A stretch of 64,000 nt of DNA from Bog-473 sp963787485 (GCA_963787485.1 CAWBDF010000010.1:29475-93474), one strand, 5' to 3'; positions 36,956-46,745 are shown, numbered from the stretch's first letter. Numbers and translations are program-made. Notes: generated by a model not told the origin, from the sequence alone.

Positions 36956-37627
36956 TTATCGATCGGTATCGATTTCGGCAGGTGACCTCGGTTCGTCCGT
37001 TGCACCGCGCCTCGCTCGGTGAGCCCACACTGCTAGCAACGGGTTGCCTGGATGCGTGGCAGGGGTGCGTCGTTGGCTGCGAGGCTCATCCCAGCGTCCG
37101 GCGAGACGGAAGTACTGTTCGACTATCTCGCAGCGCTGCTCGTCATCGGCGTACAACCAGCCGCGAATAGCCTTGGTCGGAAAGCATCGATTAGAGAACG
37201 CACAGACGAACGGCCCTCCTGGGCGCAACACGCGGGCCACGTCAGTAAACACTTCTATGGGTTTGGTCAGGTAGTCGACGGAAACGCAGCACACCACGGC
37301 GTCGAAGGACTCGTCAGAAAACGGCAACCGGGGCTCGGAGTTGAGGTCGTGGACGACGGTGACCCTTGCCGAGGGGTTCGCGTCGAGCTCGTCGGAGTTC
37401 ATCCCGAGCACGGTTAGGCGGTCTGGCGGGGTGCGGAAGTGCGAGACCCACGAACTCATCAGATCGAGCACGTCGCCGGAGACTCCAAGTTCGTCGTATA
37501 GGGAACCGACCGCAGCGATGGCATGGTCGTCGAGATGGGTGACCAGGCGAGGCCACGAGTAGAACACCGAATCGGGGGACGAGTCAGCACGGTCAAAGAA
37601 ACCGAGCGGGAAGGGGTTACTGTCCAC
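36956..37627 (-). CDS. Class I SAM-dependent methyltransferase
   Basis: About 223 residues, with motif I as GDVLDLMSSWVSHF, then VTVVHDLNSEPRLPFSDESF (post-I and motif II) and ARVLRPGGPFVCAFSNRCFP (motif III). This DLMSSW subgroup of type-11 methyltransferases is widespread but uncharacterised. GTG 37627 is chosen; a TTG at 37657 would add ten residues. The Lys/Arg-rich tail is not conserved-looking. Confidence 0.8.
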   Translation of the reverse strand: MDSNPFPLGFFDRADSSPDSVFYSWPRLVTHLDDHAIAAVGSLYDELGVSGDVLDLMSSWVSHFRTPPDRLTVLGMNSDELDANPSARVTVVHDLNSEPRLPFSDESFDAVVCCVSVDYLTKPIEVFTDVARVLRPGGPFVCAFSNRCFPTKAIRGWLYADDEQRCEIVEQYFRLAGRWDEPRSQRRTPATHPGNPLLAVWAHRARRGATDEPRSPAEIDTDR

Positions 37628-38076
37628 CCTCTCAGTTTGTCGCGGTTGCCTCGTCAAGCCCGAATGACTGCTCTAGCCGGAGGCCTTTTCAGTCGGACTC
37701 CTTGTCAAAGCGGATGGACTCGGATCTGGCTGCTAGCTCTGTTCGCCCAGCGTGCCCGCGGGTAGCGAGAGTCGACATGTCGATAGCCCAGGCGCCCGCT
37801 CTCGAAGCCAGCCGTACCCAAACGACCATCGATTTGGTCGCCGGGATCGCCCCGAACGCATCGGGAGGGCAAGACGCTTGTGACACGATTTCCGCGTGGT
37901 GAGCGACTAACACCCAACGACCCGTGCGGACTTCGCTTCACCGCTCCGGTTTTGGGTGGCCGATCGAGTGACTGGGTGACCCACTTCGACAACGAATCGG
38001 GGTGCAGGGAGTCATTCGCCTCAGCGGTGTTTCTGGCTGAAGGAATCGTGGCCCTTCACGCACGCTGGTCCTTGGA
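37628..38076. other. Intergenic, nothing recognised
   Basis: No family pattern in any frame. Confidence 0.35.
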
Positions 38077-38322
38077 CTACGAGGGCGCCTCGCGACCAAG
38101 GCTGCCTGGAGGTGGGTCGGTGCCCTGGACACCACCATCTGTAACGTGCTCCGTCCATTCAGACCCCGACCAGTACCTGCGCTCATGTCGGCCCGATGGG
38201 TCTGTCAGCCAACCGGCAGCGATCCCGGTGAATGTGACCCCGGCGAATGGGATCCCGCGGGACGATGTGTCGACGGCATCAGATGCATGATTTGGAAGAG
38301 AGGGGTCGGTGAACGAGTTCAT
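38077..38322 (-). CDS. DUF2510-domain protein
   Basis: An 81-residue protein whose C-terminal half, AAGWLTDPSGRHERRYWSG plus SEWTEHVTD, is a DUF2510 domain (short Trp-rich unit usually next to membrane or cell-surface segments in actinobacteria). No membrane helix follows here, so the protein looks shortened. ATG 38322 is preceded by AAAGGAA at 12 bases. Confidence 0.65.
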   Translation of the reverse strand: MNSFTDPSLPNHASDAVDTSSRGIPFAGVTFTGIAAGWLTDPSGRHERRYWSGSEWTEHVTDGGVQGTDPPPGSLGREAPS

Positions 38323-38775
38323 GGGAGCTGAATTCCTTTGCCTACCCCGGCGGCGTCGCTGAGAGGGGAGCGCCCGCAGCGCCAACAGGCCGAAAAAGAC
38401 CACCAGGGCAATTATCGAGGAACCATGACCGTAATACGTGCCTACAGCCTAGCCACGCCGGGCAAAGGGACCGAAGGGGCGTTCGAAGGTCTCCTTACAG
38501 CTCACGCGTCGTTTATCCTAGGCATCCGCCATACTGGACAACGGTGCATGTCTCAACGTAGGAGGGTGCCTCCGAACATTGCCGCGCCGGCTTTGGGTGC
38601 GTTACCGAGCGATAAGCGCCGCCGACCGCTAAGTGCCACTAACCGGCACTTCCGACACGTTCCAGAAGCCAGCCGATACGGCTAACGATCGCAGATTGCA
38701 CCACAAGCGGAACATCTAAGCGGAATCGGGTCCCACCAGCTAGCGTTAATCGTCACCCGAACCGAAGAGGCGCCA
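38323..38775. other. Intergenic, nothing recognised
   Basis: No gene supported. Probably includes the DUF4389 promoter. Confidence 0.35.
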
Positions 38776-39381
38776 ATGCAAGATACGAACTCCTCCTACC
38801 CCGCGACTTTCAGCTTCGACGCCCCGGAGAAGGTCGCCAACTGGCGACCTATCGTTAACTGGCTGCTCGCTATCCCGCATTTGGTGATCTTGTACGGATT
38901 GCGGATCCTCGCCGAGGTCGTCAGCGTCATTTCCTGGTTTGTGATCCTCTTCACGGGCGAACTCCCGGAGAGCTTCGCCAACGTCCAAGCGATGTATATG
39001 CGATATGAAGTCCGTACGTATACGTTCTACCTCTTCATGTGCGAGGAGTATCCGCCCTTCGCCTTCGGAATGACGCCGACCGACGGTGGTGAGGACCCTC
39101 GCGTGCGGGTCGAGTTCCAGCCTCAGCTCGCTGATCGCAACCGCCTCACCGTCGCGTTCCGGATCATTCTTGTCATTCCGCAAGTGATCGCACTGTTTGT
39201 ACTGGGGATCGTCTCGACGGTCATGACCGTGATCGCTCTCTTCGTTGTGCTCTTCACAGGCCGGTGGCCCGAAGGAATGCGAGCTTTCGTCCTCAACGTC
39301 ATGCGCTGGTATCTCAGAGTTCAGACCTACTTTTTGCTACTCACGGACGAATATCCGCCATTCGAACTCGAACCAGCATGA
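38776..39381 (+). CDS. DUF4389 membrane protein, duplicated unit
   Basis: A 201-residue protein made of two similar halves, each an amphipathic helix, a membrane helix and a TGxxPE / EYPPF pattern: LFTGELPESFANV ... EEYPPFAFG and LFTGRWPEGMRAFV ... DEYPPFELE. This is the DUF4389 layout. GAAGAGG precedes ATG 38776. The role is unknown. Confidence 0.85.
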   Translation: MQDTNSSYPATFSFDAPEKVANWRPIVNWLLAIPHLVILYGLRILAEVVSVISWFVILFTGELPESFANVQAMYMRYEVRTYTFYLFMCEEYPPFAFGMTPTDGGEDPRVRVEFQPQLADRNRLTVAFRIILVIPQVIALFVLGIVSTVMTVIALFVVLFTGRWPEGMRAFVLNVMRWYLRVQTYFLLLTDEYPPFELEPA

Positions 39382-40082
39382 TAGCCATCGGCGTGTGTTT
39401 CATTTGATTCTCTTGGTTGAACCCTTCCAAGATCACCCGCAAGGTCCGCGATCACCTGAGTAGTCGTTCGACCCCACGGAGCACGTGCCACTTTCGCCGG
39501 CGCGGGTGCCACTCTGCGGCACATATATGGGCTAGACAGAGTGGGAGGTAGGCGCCTTGGGTCAATAGATTGCAGCATTCTTCCTGCATCCGTAGATGGC
39601 AGTTCTTTCTCGTTGGTGCGCCTACGGGAGCCACGTCTGTAAACCAGACGCACGGAACATATACCCCCGCGAACTCGAGGTTTACTACGTTGCAGTGGTC
39701 AACCAGGCAGGGCTCGATACCCTCCGTTCAGTCTTCGAGGTCCAGGTCACAACATCAGGCACGCACCGGGGAGTGAATTGAACCGGAGAGTTGCTTGATG
39801 GTCTACGCCAAGCAGTTGCGGTACGCGGATGGAGGCATCGGATGGTCGCCCGGGCGAGGGCCGCTAATCCTGGACGAGTCTCGACTTGGTGAAATCGACG
39901 AAACCTTGGGTCCCCGTTTTGTCTCGCGACGGAAGGGCGTATTGATTTAGAAGAACTCCGACTAGACCCGCGCCTTTAGGGCACCGACTTCGCCGAGCTC
40001 CGGCGCAACGCCGAGAACGACGACCTCGACCGGTCGGAAGGTAGTCCTCGACCACAACCGACGGGACGGTAGCCCACGTGAG
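39382..40082. other. 700-base stretch without a convincing gene
   Basis: Short frames only; one of 50 codons at about 39798 follows GGAGAG but shows no family pattern. No tRNA could be folded by eye. Confidence 0.4.
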
Positions 40083-41363
40083 CTAGATGACGCCGCTCGG
40101 CATCTTCTTGTCCCAGATCGAGATCGACATCGTGAACTCGGGGAACTCGTCCGTCGTCAACGGCCTCGCGACCTCCTCCGGCGTCGGCCCGATCTCGTCG
40201 GCGATCGTCTGGAGATAATCGAGATCGAAGCAGTCGTACACCTCGGCCGCGTTGAGCGAGGTCATCGCGCGCACCTCGTCCTCCGGGAGCTCCGAGAAGA
40301 TCGCCCGCAGCGCGAGGTCGGTGTAAGGGAAGCTGCCTTCGTGGTGCGGGTAGTCGGCGCCCCACATCATTCGGTCTACGCCGAGCTGCTGGCGCAACCC
40401 GATCTCCATCTCGGTCAGCAGCGATGCACCGACGTAGCAGTGGCGCCGGAAGTACTCCGTCGGGGTGAGGCTCGAGTTCTCGGCGAACTGCCGGAAGAAC
40501 GGGTAGCCACTGGTGCCCTGGGTACGGCCCTGCACGAGCTCGGATTCGAGCTGCATGAGCTGCATGGAGATGAACACGGACGCACCCTCAGTGAACACGA
40601 ACTTCAGGTCGGGGAAGCGCTCGAACACGCCGCCGAGGATCAGGTGGCCGATGCCGCGCTGAAAGAGCAGGTTGGTCTCGTGGACGCCGATCGCATTGGT
40701 GAAGGGGCCGCTCTCCTCGGTCTGCGGCGGCGTGACCGCGACCGCGTGACGGTGCACCGGGAAGTCGAGGTCAGAACAGACCGCCCAGAACGGGTCGTAC
40801 TGCCCCTCGTAGAGGTTGAGCAGCGCGCTGGTGTGGTCGGACGGGATGAGGACGCCCGCGAGGCCGGCCTCCTTCGCCCAGCGCACCTCGGCGATCGCGT
40901 CGTCGACGTTGGTGAGGAACACCTGGGCCAGACCGCCTCGCCGGCCCGGAGCCTGACCGCAGAAGTCCTTAAGCCAGCGGTTGTGGGCCTGGATCCCCGC
41001 CCAGCGCTGCCCGTAGTCGTCGGCCGAAGTCGGCCCGCCGGCTGTGACCACGCCCGACGGGTAGAACGGCGGCACAGTGTTCGGGAAGAGCACCTCGGCC
41101 GCGATGCCCTGGCTGTTCTGGTGCTCCAGGCGGTGGTCGCTCTCCCAGTTGACCGGCGACAGGAACGACGACGTGCCGACCCGCAGGTTGGGGTTCTGGA
41201 GTGCCAGCTCAGCGTCGAGGTCATCCCACGGGTCGTGGAAGGTCGCGGCCCAGGCATCAAAGGCCTCGTGGTGCTGCGAGGCCAAGTAGGGCTTGTAGCC
41301 CTGGATGCTCGCACCCGCGTGAGCGTCCGACGAGATGAGCGTGTAACGGTGCCCGTCAGCCAT
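40083..41363 (-). CDS. Amidohydrolase-2 family enzyme
   Basis: A 426-residue TIM-barrel metal enzyme. Metal ligands are expected in ISSDAHAGAS, the central His in PVHRHAVAVT, and the late Asp in MMWGADYPHHEGSFP. The C-terminal LNAAEVYDCFDLDYLQTIA is typical of the subgroup found in aromatic and terpenoid degradation clusters. AAAAGGGGG precedes ATG 41363. Likely a hydrolase or decarboxylase of a ring-derived acid. Confidence 0.88.
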   Translation of the reverse strand: MADGHRYTLISSDAHAGASIQGYKPYLASQHHEAFDAWAATFHDPWDDLDAELALQNPNLRVGTSSFLSPVNWESDHRLEHQNSQGIAAEVLFPNTVPPFYPSGVVTAGGPTSADDYGQRWAGIQAHNRWLKDFCGQAPGRRGGLAQVFLTNVDDAIAEVRWAKEAGLAGVLIPSDHTSALLNLYEGQYDPFWAVCSDLDFPVHRHAVAVTPPQTEESGPFTNAIGVHETNLLFQRGIGHLILGGVFERFPDLKFVFTEGASVFISMQLMQLESELVQGRTQGTSGYPFFRQFAENSSLTPTEYFRRHCYVGASLLTEMEIGLRQQLGVDRMMWGADYPHHEGSFPYTDLALRAIFSELPEDEVRAMTSLNAAEVYDCFDLDYLQTIADEIGPTPEEVARPLTTDEFPEFTMSISIWDKKMPSGVI

Positions 41364-41706
41364 GGCGGTCCCCCTTTTGCAGTCTTAGCGTTGTCTTCGA
41401 GCTGCTGGTCAACGACGATACATGAATTTGTCCGTGGCGCACCCAACCCCCGTATGCTCCGCGGCCCACACGAGGGGCAGGCAGACGACGACCACAGTGG
41501 TGATCGGTGCTGGTTCGGGGACAGGCGTGGTAACGGCCCGACGGTGGGTGAGCTGAAATCGCGCACCGTCTCTTTGGCGAACTGAAGGGTGTCCCCGTCG
41601 TCGCCGCCGATACCACGGCTGCCGAATGCTACCCCAATCCGGCACCATACGGCACCCATTTGAGCATACGTCGGGATCCTCGAACTTCAGGCAAAATCCT
41701 TTGCCA
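41364..41706. other. Intergenic, nothing recognised
   Basis: No family pattern in any frame. Probably the amidohydrolase promoter. Confidence 0.35.
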
Positions 41707-42292
41707 TTACTCGGCCCCGACCACCTTGAAGTCCTGGTTGACGACAACGTGGTGTGGCCCGTTGATGCCGATCTTGTGGACCTCATATTCGCCGTTACTC
41801 AGCTTCACAACACGGTCGGCAATGTCTCCCGGATAGGCCGCCAGCGGCGCTTCCGTCGCCTTGCTGGCTGTCGCTCCACTGACGATCGCCCCTGGACCCC
41901 TGACTGTAATTGGCAGGGATCTGCCCGACCGGCTTTGACATTTCGGCCGCACCCCTCTCGAAGGGGATCATCGTTGTCGCCGTCGAGGGCTCAGATCCCC
42001 CACGAGACGCCTGCGCGAGGACCTGCGTGGCCTTGATGGTTGTTGAGCTGACGGTCCCAAGTACGAGGACGTGTTCGCCCGTGGTGATGGCTCCCTTCGA
42101 GGTTGAGGTCGTCCCTTTCCCGTATCTCGTCCAAGACAGCTCGTCAACCGTGACCTCCTGACCCTCTGACGTGGTCAAGGTGGAACTCGACTTGGACACG
42201 CTCCCGACCGTGCCCGATGATCCTCTTGCGGCCGGTTTCGTTGAGTTGTTTCCGACGCCAAGTACGATTGGTCCTAATGGCGCAACATGCAC
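41707..42292 (-). pseudogene. DUF5666-like plus PepSY-like protein, frameshifted and N-terminally short
   Basis: The first frame encodes a DUF5666-like beta domain (GTVGSVSKSSSTLTTSEGQ, GEHVLVLGTVSSTTIKATQV). At the G4 run (CCCC at 41897-41900 on +) the frame changes; removing one base joins it to PGAIVSGATASKATEAPLAA and the conserved ending VVKLSNGEYEVHKIG...NQDFKVVGAE, known from actinobacterial PepSY-like secreted proteins. No signal peptide is present: the 5' end meets the opposing thioesterase gene. The gene has probably lost both its export signal and its frame. Confidence 0.7.
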
Positions 42293-42921
42293 ACGTCGAG
42301 AACGATGTTCCAGATGATGGGAAAAATGACCCCTTCGCTAACGTCGTCGTCGATACCGAACGCGGTGGATCCCCCTACGCGCGCTTCATCGAATCGTTTC
42401 GTACCCTTCAAGATATGGTGGCCCGCTCGAATCCCCCTGAGAGTCTCTGGGATGAAGCATCTGCAAAGGTAGAGGCTGTGGTCAGTCTGCTCGAGTCGTG
42501 GTCTGTGCCGGAATCACCCCGACCCTCGGGTAGCCGACTTGACCTGCCTGGCCGGGGTAATCCAATGCTGATGCCGTTTGTTGCGACGGCCGAATCGGAT
42601 GACCGTGTCGAGGGTAGAGTCACATTCCGGCCGTTCCACCTGGGCGGCAATGGCGCAGCTCACGGTGGCACACTCCCGCTTTTGTTCGACGAGGTATTGG
42701 GTCGACTAGCCAACTCCAGAGGTCAGCCGGTAGCACGGACCGCATTCCTGAAGGTGAACTTTCGCAACGTGACGCCGATCGGTATTGAACTTCAAGTTGA
42801 AGGATCGCTTGATCGAATTGAAGGCCGGAAGCGATGGGCCAGCGGACGACTATTCAACGGTGAGACGTTGATTGCTGATGCAGAAGCACTTTTCGTGCAA
42901 CTGCGTCGGGGTCAACCTTGA
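42277..42921 (+). CDS. PaaI-type hotdog thioesterase
   Basis: A 214-residue acyl-CoA thioesterase-like protein. The hotdog core is GRVTFRPFHLGGNGAAHGGT, PLLFDEVLGRLANSRGQP and ARTAFLKVNFRNVTPIG; the HGG Gly-rich turn and Asp in LLFDEVLG are the usual active-site elements. ATG 42277 overlaps the opposing gene by 16 bases and has no strong ribosome site, so the real start may be internal. Confidence 0.82.
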   Translation: MAQHAHVENDVPDDGKNDPFANVVVDTERGGSPYARFIESFRTLQDMVARSNPPESLWDEASAKVEAVVSLLESWSVPESPRPSGSRLDLPGRGNPMLMPFVATAESDDRVEGRVTFRPFHLGGNGAAHGGTLPLLFDEVLGRLANSRGQPVARTAFLKVNFRNVTPIGIELQVEGSLDRIEGRKRWASGRLFNGETLIADAEALFVQLRRGQP

Positions 42922-43140
42922 GGCGCCCTAAGATGCTGAGATGAGAGCCGATTTTGTAAAGAATTCATCGTTATTGGCCTGCTCCAGTTCACCCCGACGA
43001 TGGCACACTTACCTGCTGGGGCATCGGAGGCGTGCCCCCGTTCGGCGCGAAGGTTCCCGATCCTAGTGCGCAGCCAAATCAGTCCACGCGGGTATAACGG
43101 CGGAACGCGCTTGTCGTGGTGATCACGGAGGTGGAGGCCC

Positions 43141-43548
43141 ATGGATGTCCAGTTCGTAACCAGCATCGCCCCGATTGTGCGAGACCCTGAGACTTCTCGA
43201 TCCTTCTACAGGGACGCCTTAGGCCTCACCTTCGAAGGTGAGGCGGGCGATTACGTGTTCACCCACAAGCTGGAAGGGACGAAGCACTTCGGGTTGTGGC
43301 CACTCTCGGAAGCTGCACACGCCTGCTTCGACACCACCGAATGGCCAGTCGATATCCCCGCACCCCAGGCGAGCATCGAGTTCGAAGTGGCCGATGTCAC
43401 TGCAGCAGCTGCGGAGCTCGCTGAAAAGGGCTATCGCCTTATCCACGACGCCCGGACTGAGCCATGGGGCCAGATTACTGCACGTCTGCTGAGCCCAGAG
43501 GGCTTGCTGGTAGCTGTTTGCTACACCCCGTTGTTCCACAGCGGCTGA
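43141..43548 (+). CDS. VOC/glyoxalase-fold protein
   Basis: A 135-residue protein with two beta-alpha-beta-beta-beta units: VTSIAPIVRDPETSRSFYRD and ASIEFEVADVTAAAAELAEKG followed by LLSPEGLLVAVCYTP. It could be a metal-dependent isomerase, dioxygenase-like or resistance protein. GGAGGTGGAGG precedes ATG 43141. Confidence 0.88.
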   Translation: MDVQFVTSIAPIVRDPETSRSFYRDALGLTFEGEAGDYVFTHKLEGTKHFGLWPLSEAAHACFDTTEWPVDIPAPQASIEFEVADVTAAAAELAEKGYRLIHDARTEPWGQITARLLSPEGLLVAVCYTPLFHSG

Positions 43549-43735
43549 CGGTCGACTTCACCCGATCACCCCTACCGCCTATCGACGGGCGCACCCTTCC
43601 CCTACCCCACCGTCATCGGAACGGTTGGCTTCGCTCTCTCGTCGGAGACGACATGAGTGTCTCCGCTAGTCGGACTCAAAGTTGAGCTCCGGCCTCCTCG
43701 AGTTAGAAAAGGTGCCAAGACGTGATGCGTTGGCG

Positions 43736-44173
43736 TTAGTTCCGACTCCGCGGACTCTTGTCGTCCTCGAATCCGAACAACGTCCAGTCCTGGGTAGCGT
43801 CGTAGTACACCAGGCGCACGGGCAAGCCGATGTGAACCGAGTCGGGATCGATGCCTCGAACGCCTGCCGCCATCCGAAACCCCTCTTCCATGCTGACATG
43901 GGCGAGGACGTATGGAGCATCAGCCTGGTACGCCGGTGTCGGGGCTCGATGCACGACGGTGTAGGTATAGATGTGACCTCGTCCGGAGATCACTGCCCAG
44001 GCGGACCGCGAGGAGTGGCAGTGCGGGCAGCGCTCTTTCGGAATATAGCGAAAGCGACCGCAGTCTTTGCAGCGCTGCACTCGGGCTTCTCGATGGCGTA
44101 AAGATTCCCAAAATGGCATTTGCCAGTCGGGAATGCCTTCGGGCAAGAACTTGTCGTAGGTGGGGTCGGCCAT
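43736..44173 (-). CDS. DUF35 zinc-ribbon/OB-fold protein, thiolase partner
   Basis: A 145-residue protein: N-terminal helix MPFWESLRHREARVQR, zinc ribbon CKDCGRFRYIPKERCPHC, then an OB fold with GHIYTYTVVHRAP. DUF35 proteins bind thiolase-like enzymes; in steroid degraders the DUF35 part of ChsH2 activates the aldolase Ltp2. It lies four bases after the thiolase-like gene, so a complex of the two is likely. Confidence 0.92.
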   Translation of the reverse strand: MADPTYDKFLPEGIPDWQMPFWESLRHREARVQRCKDCGRFRYIPKERCPHCHSSRSAWAVISGRGHIYTYTVVHRAPTPAYQADAPYVLAHVSMEEGFRMAAGVRGIDPDSVHIGLPVRLVYYDATQDWTLFGFEDDKSPRSRN

Positions 44174-44177
44174 GGGG

Positions 44178-45350
44178 TTACGTCTGCGCTAAAACCGCGC
44201 CAAACTGCATTTGGAACGCACCGCCGAGGCCGTGCAGATAGCCGATCCTCGCTTCGGGGACCTGACGAGGGCCGGCCTCGCCTCGAAGCTGCTCTGCCAT
44301 CTCGATGAGCGAGAACAGACCGCACTGTCCAGCGTGACTGAACGAAAGGAACCCGCCGGAGGTGTTCGTCGGAAAGTTACCAGTTACGCCGAGGGATCCG
44401 CCTTCGCAGAAAGGACCACCCTCTCCTTTACTACAAAATCCGGCGTCTTCGAGCACAACGGGAACGGCGATGGTGAAGTGGTCGGAGATACTGGCCACGT
44501 CCACGTCATCGCGGCTGACACCCGCCATGGCGAATGCCGTATCAGCAGCCTGGCGCCCTGCTTCGAAGCCCGTCAAGGTCGGCAACGCGTTGGGATCGAC
44601 GTGTCCGAATCCCTCGCCGTAGCCGATGAGCTCGACCGGGACGTGACGCCCCGCGGCGCGCACGTCGGAGTCGGTAGTGATCAGCACGGCTCCGCCACCT
44701 TGGTTGATGGCGCAGCAGTCGAGGAGACGTAACGGCTCGGCGATCATCCGCGAGGCCAGCACGTCGTCGACCGTGATCTCGCCTCGATCGCCGTAGACCG
44801 AAAGCGGGTGCAACGTTGCCGCGTGGCGTTGTGCCACTGCAACCGCAGCCAGCTGTTCAGGGGTCGTACCATACTCGAACATGTGCCGCATGGCGACGAT
44901 GGCGTAGTCAGCGACCCGGGTTGTGCCGAACGGATACTCGTACGGCCCGCTCAACTTGGCCAAAGCCGCCACCGTTTCGTCTCGGTCACCGTTGCCACCC
45001 GCGTCACGTCCTGCGACGGCGTTGACCATAAGCACGGCTCGTGCCAATCCGGTGCTGATTGCATGCACCGCCAAGTTCAACCCAGCCGCCAGGGCCGCCG
45101 CGCCGACGCTACTTTGACCGTGGAACCGGATTGGATGTCCAAGCACATCGGCCAGGCCGGCCGGGCTTCCCCCGCGTCGCAGACCCACGCCTGGCGGTCC
45201 CGCTCCAATCAGACCATCGACATCGGAGAGGTTCATCCCAGCGTCGCGGCACGTGCCCTCCGCGGACTCCCACCAGACGTCCAACTGGGATTGATCACGT
45301 AGGTCGCCCTGCTTCGTTTGATAGACGCCGGCGATCGCCGCTCGATTCAC
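44178..45350 (-). CDS. Thiolase-fold lipid-transfer protein, Ltp2-like (probable retro-aldolase)
   Basis: A 390-residue thiolase-superfamily protein. Where true thiolases have the nucleophilic Cys, the sequence reads HGQSSVGAAALAAGLN, with no Cys, and the C-terminal loop is FLSFSHAGQCG. Loss of the first Cys together with a DUF35 partner is the pattern of Ltp2-type retro-aldolases, which split beta-hydroxy-acyl-CoA side chains. Overlap with the enoyl-CoA hydratase gene upstream is ATGA. A non-catalytic or synthase role cannot be excluded. Confidence 0.85.
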   Translation of the reverse strand: MNRAAIAGVYQTKQGDLRDQSQLDVWWESAEGTCRDAGMNLSDVDGLIGAGPPGVGLRRGGSPAGLADVLGHPIRFHGQSSVGAAALAAGLNLAVHAISTGLARAVLMVNAVAGRDAGGNGDRDETVAALAKLSGPYEYPFGTTRVADYAIVAMRHMFEYGTTPEQLAAVAVAQRHAATLHPLSVYGDRGEITVDDVLASRMIAEPLRLLDCCAINQGGGAVLITTDSDVRAAGRHVPVELIGYGEGFGHVDPNALPTLTGFEAGRQAADTAFAMAGVSRDDVDVASISDHFTIAVPVVLEDAGFCSKGEGGPFCEGGSLGVTGNFPTNTSGGFLSFSHAGQCGLFSLIEMAEQLRGEAGPRQVPEARIGYLHGLGGAFQMQFGAVLAQT

Positions 45351-46114
45351 CTGGCGTCCTTGAAGGCGTCGTGTTGCAGCGCAAGGAGGAAGGACTCGGA
45401 CTCGCTGATTGACAGGGTGTGGGAGCGTTTGGCGACGATCTTGCTCAGCTCAAGGGCCACTGGGTCGCACTGCTTGATCTGCGTCACGATGGTTCGCACC
45501 GTCTCGAACATGGCGTCTCGGTTGGCCGCCAAGTACTGCACGAGACCGATCGAATACGCCCGCTCCGCGTTGATGGGGCTGGCGGTCAGGTGCAATCTCA
45601 TGGCCTCGCCGAGGGGAATCATTCTCGAAAGCCGGTGTACGGCGACTTCGCCGGTTCGCCCTGTGGTCCGCGGCTCGGGCATGGCGAAGGTCGACTGCTC
45701 AGTCGCGACCCTCAAATCGCACAAGAGAGACAGCTCGAGACCCCCTCCCACCGCATAGCCGTCGATGGCCGCGATCATCGGTTTGCGGACGCGTTCAAGC
45801 CGTCGGAAATGGATGAAGTTCGGCCGTTGCGCCACGGGGACGGGCACCCGCGAGCTGGCGGGGTCACCTGTCAGCTCCTTGAGATCCGCACCGGACGAGA
45901 AAGCCCGCCCTCCGACGCCGGTGAGCACCCCAACCCGAATCTCGCCATCCTCGTCGAGTCGGTCGAGAGCCTCGACCAACGCCTCGCGCATCGGCTGGTT
46001 CTGGGCATTGAGCACTCGCGGCCTGTTCAGGGTGATGTACAGCACCCCGTCATTGACGTCCACGAGGACCGGATCATCATCGATGCCCTCGCCTTCGTCG
46101 TTTGGTGATGGCAT
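45347..46114 (-). CDS. Enoyl-CoA hydratase/isomerase (crotonase family)
   Basis: A 255-residue crotonase. Oxyanion-hole segments are RAFSSGADLKEL and GYAVGGGLELSLLCDLRVA; the second Glu region reads FAMPEPRTTGRTG, less typical than PEVxxG, so it may be an isomerase or hydratase with unusual specificity. It is co-translated with the thiolase-like gene. It would supply the hydroxyacyl-CoA for the aldolase step. Confidence 0.9.
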   Translation of the reverse strand: MPSPNDEGEGIDDDPVLVDVNDGVLYITLNRPRVLNAQNQPMREALVEALDRLDEDGEIRVGVLTGVGGRAFSSGADLKELTGDPASSRVPVPVAQRPNFIHFRRLERVRKPMIAAIDGYAVGGGLELSLLCDLRVATEQSTFAMPEPRTTGRTGEVAVHRLSRMIPLGEAMRLHLTASPINAERAYSIGLVQYLAANRDAMFETVRTIVTQIKQCDPVALELSKIVAKRSHTLSISESESFLLALQHDAFKDAR

Positions 46115-46188
46115 CGATGATCCTCAAGTAGACGAGTCCGGATTCAGTACAGGTGGAATTGGACAGCTAGCCGGCTGGTAGTTGGCGT

Positions 46189-46647
46189 TCAACCTTCCTC
46201 CAAGTGTTGAGTAGTCGATAAGCCCCCGATCTGCCGCAAGAAGCCTCCCATATCCCAATAGTCCCGGTGCTCTCGCACGAGTCCCTCATCATCGACCTGT
46301 CCGACCGACGCGATGCGCAGTACGAACCGGCGCCCAGTTGCAGGGAGGTCTCCGGTGGTCAAGGTATTGGTTCCGACAGTCTCGGTCTCAAAACAAAAGA
46401 GCGATCCATTCGTCTGCCGGGTGAGGACGCTGGCATTGAGGTCAGGCGACCATTGGTGGGCCTGCTCACACATCTGTTTGATTCCTTCGTGGCCCTCAAA
46501 GACAGACGAGGACGGTACATCCTCATAGATCGCCTTGGGACTGAAAAATCCCAAGAGCGAATGGAGTTCGCTCTCACCCTCGGCAGAGCCTGCCACCGGG
46601 TGGAGCCGCCATGCGTCTATGTAACGATCCAGCCAGGATGCCTCCAC
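46189..46647 (-). CDS. SnoaL-like protein, intact copy
   Basis: A 152-residue NTF2-fold protein: LLGFFSPKAIYEDVPSS, FEGHEGIKQMCEQAHQWSPD, and a closing REHRDYWDMGGFLRQIG as usual in limonene-epoxide-hydrolase or SnoaL-like proteins. GTG 46647 follows GGAGG by six bases; this ribosome site lies just outside the segment duplicated at 48.8 kb. It is the first gene of the hydratase/thiolase/DUF35 unit. Confidence 0.88.
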   Translation of the reverse strand: MEASWLDRYIDAWRLHPVAGSAEGESELHSLLGFFSPKAIYEDVPSSSVFEGHEGIKQMCEQAHQWSPDLNASVLTRQTNGSLFCFETETVGTNTLTTGDLPATGRRFVLRIASVGQVDDEGLVREHRDYWDMGGFLRQIGGLSTTQHLEEG

Positions 46648-46652
46648 ACTCG
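46221..46652 (-). repeat. Inverted duplicate, copy A (432 bp)
   Basis: Reads the same, in reverse orientation, as 48841-49270. By eye the two match at every base except for a two-base gap (GGGAGGCTTC here, GGGGCTTC there). This copy carries the intact SnoaL-like gene and is presumably the source. Confidence 0.9.
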
Positions 46653-46745
46653 ACCTCCTCGTTCTGCGCCACCGTACCCCTGCACCAGTTCGACGGAGCG
46701 CGACCCTGTGGCACCTTGAGCATTCACCAACTCCGGCTAGTTCCG

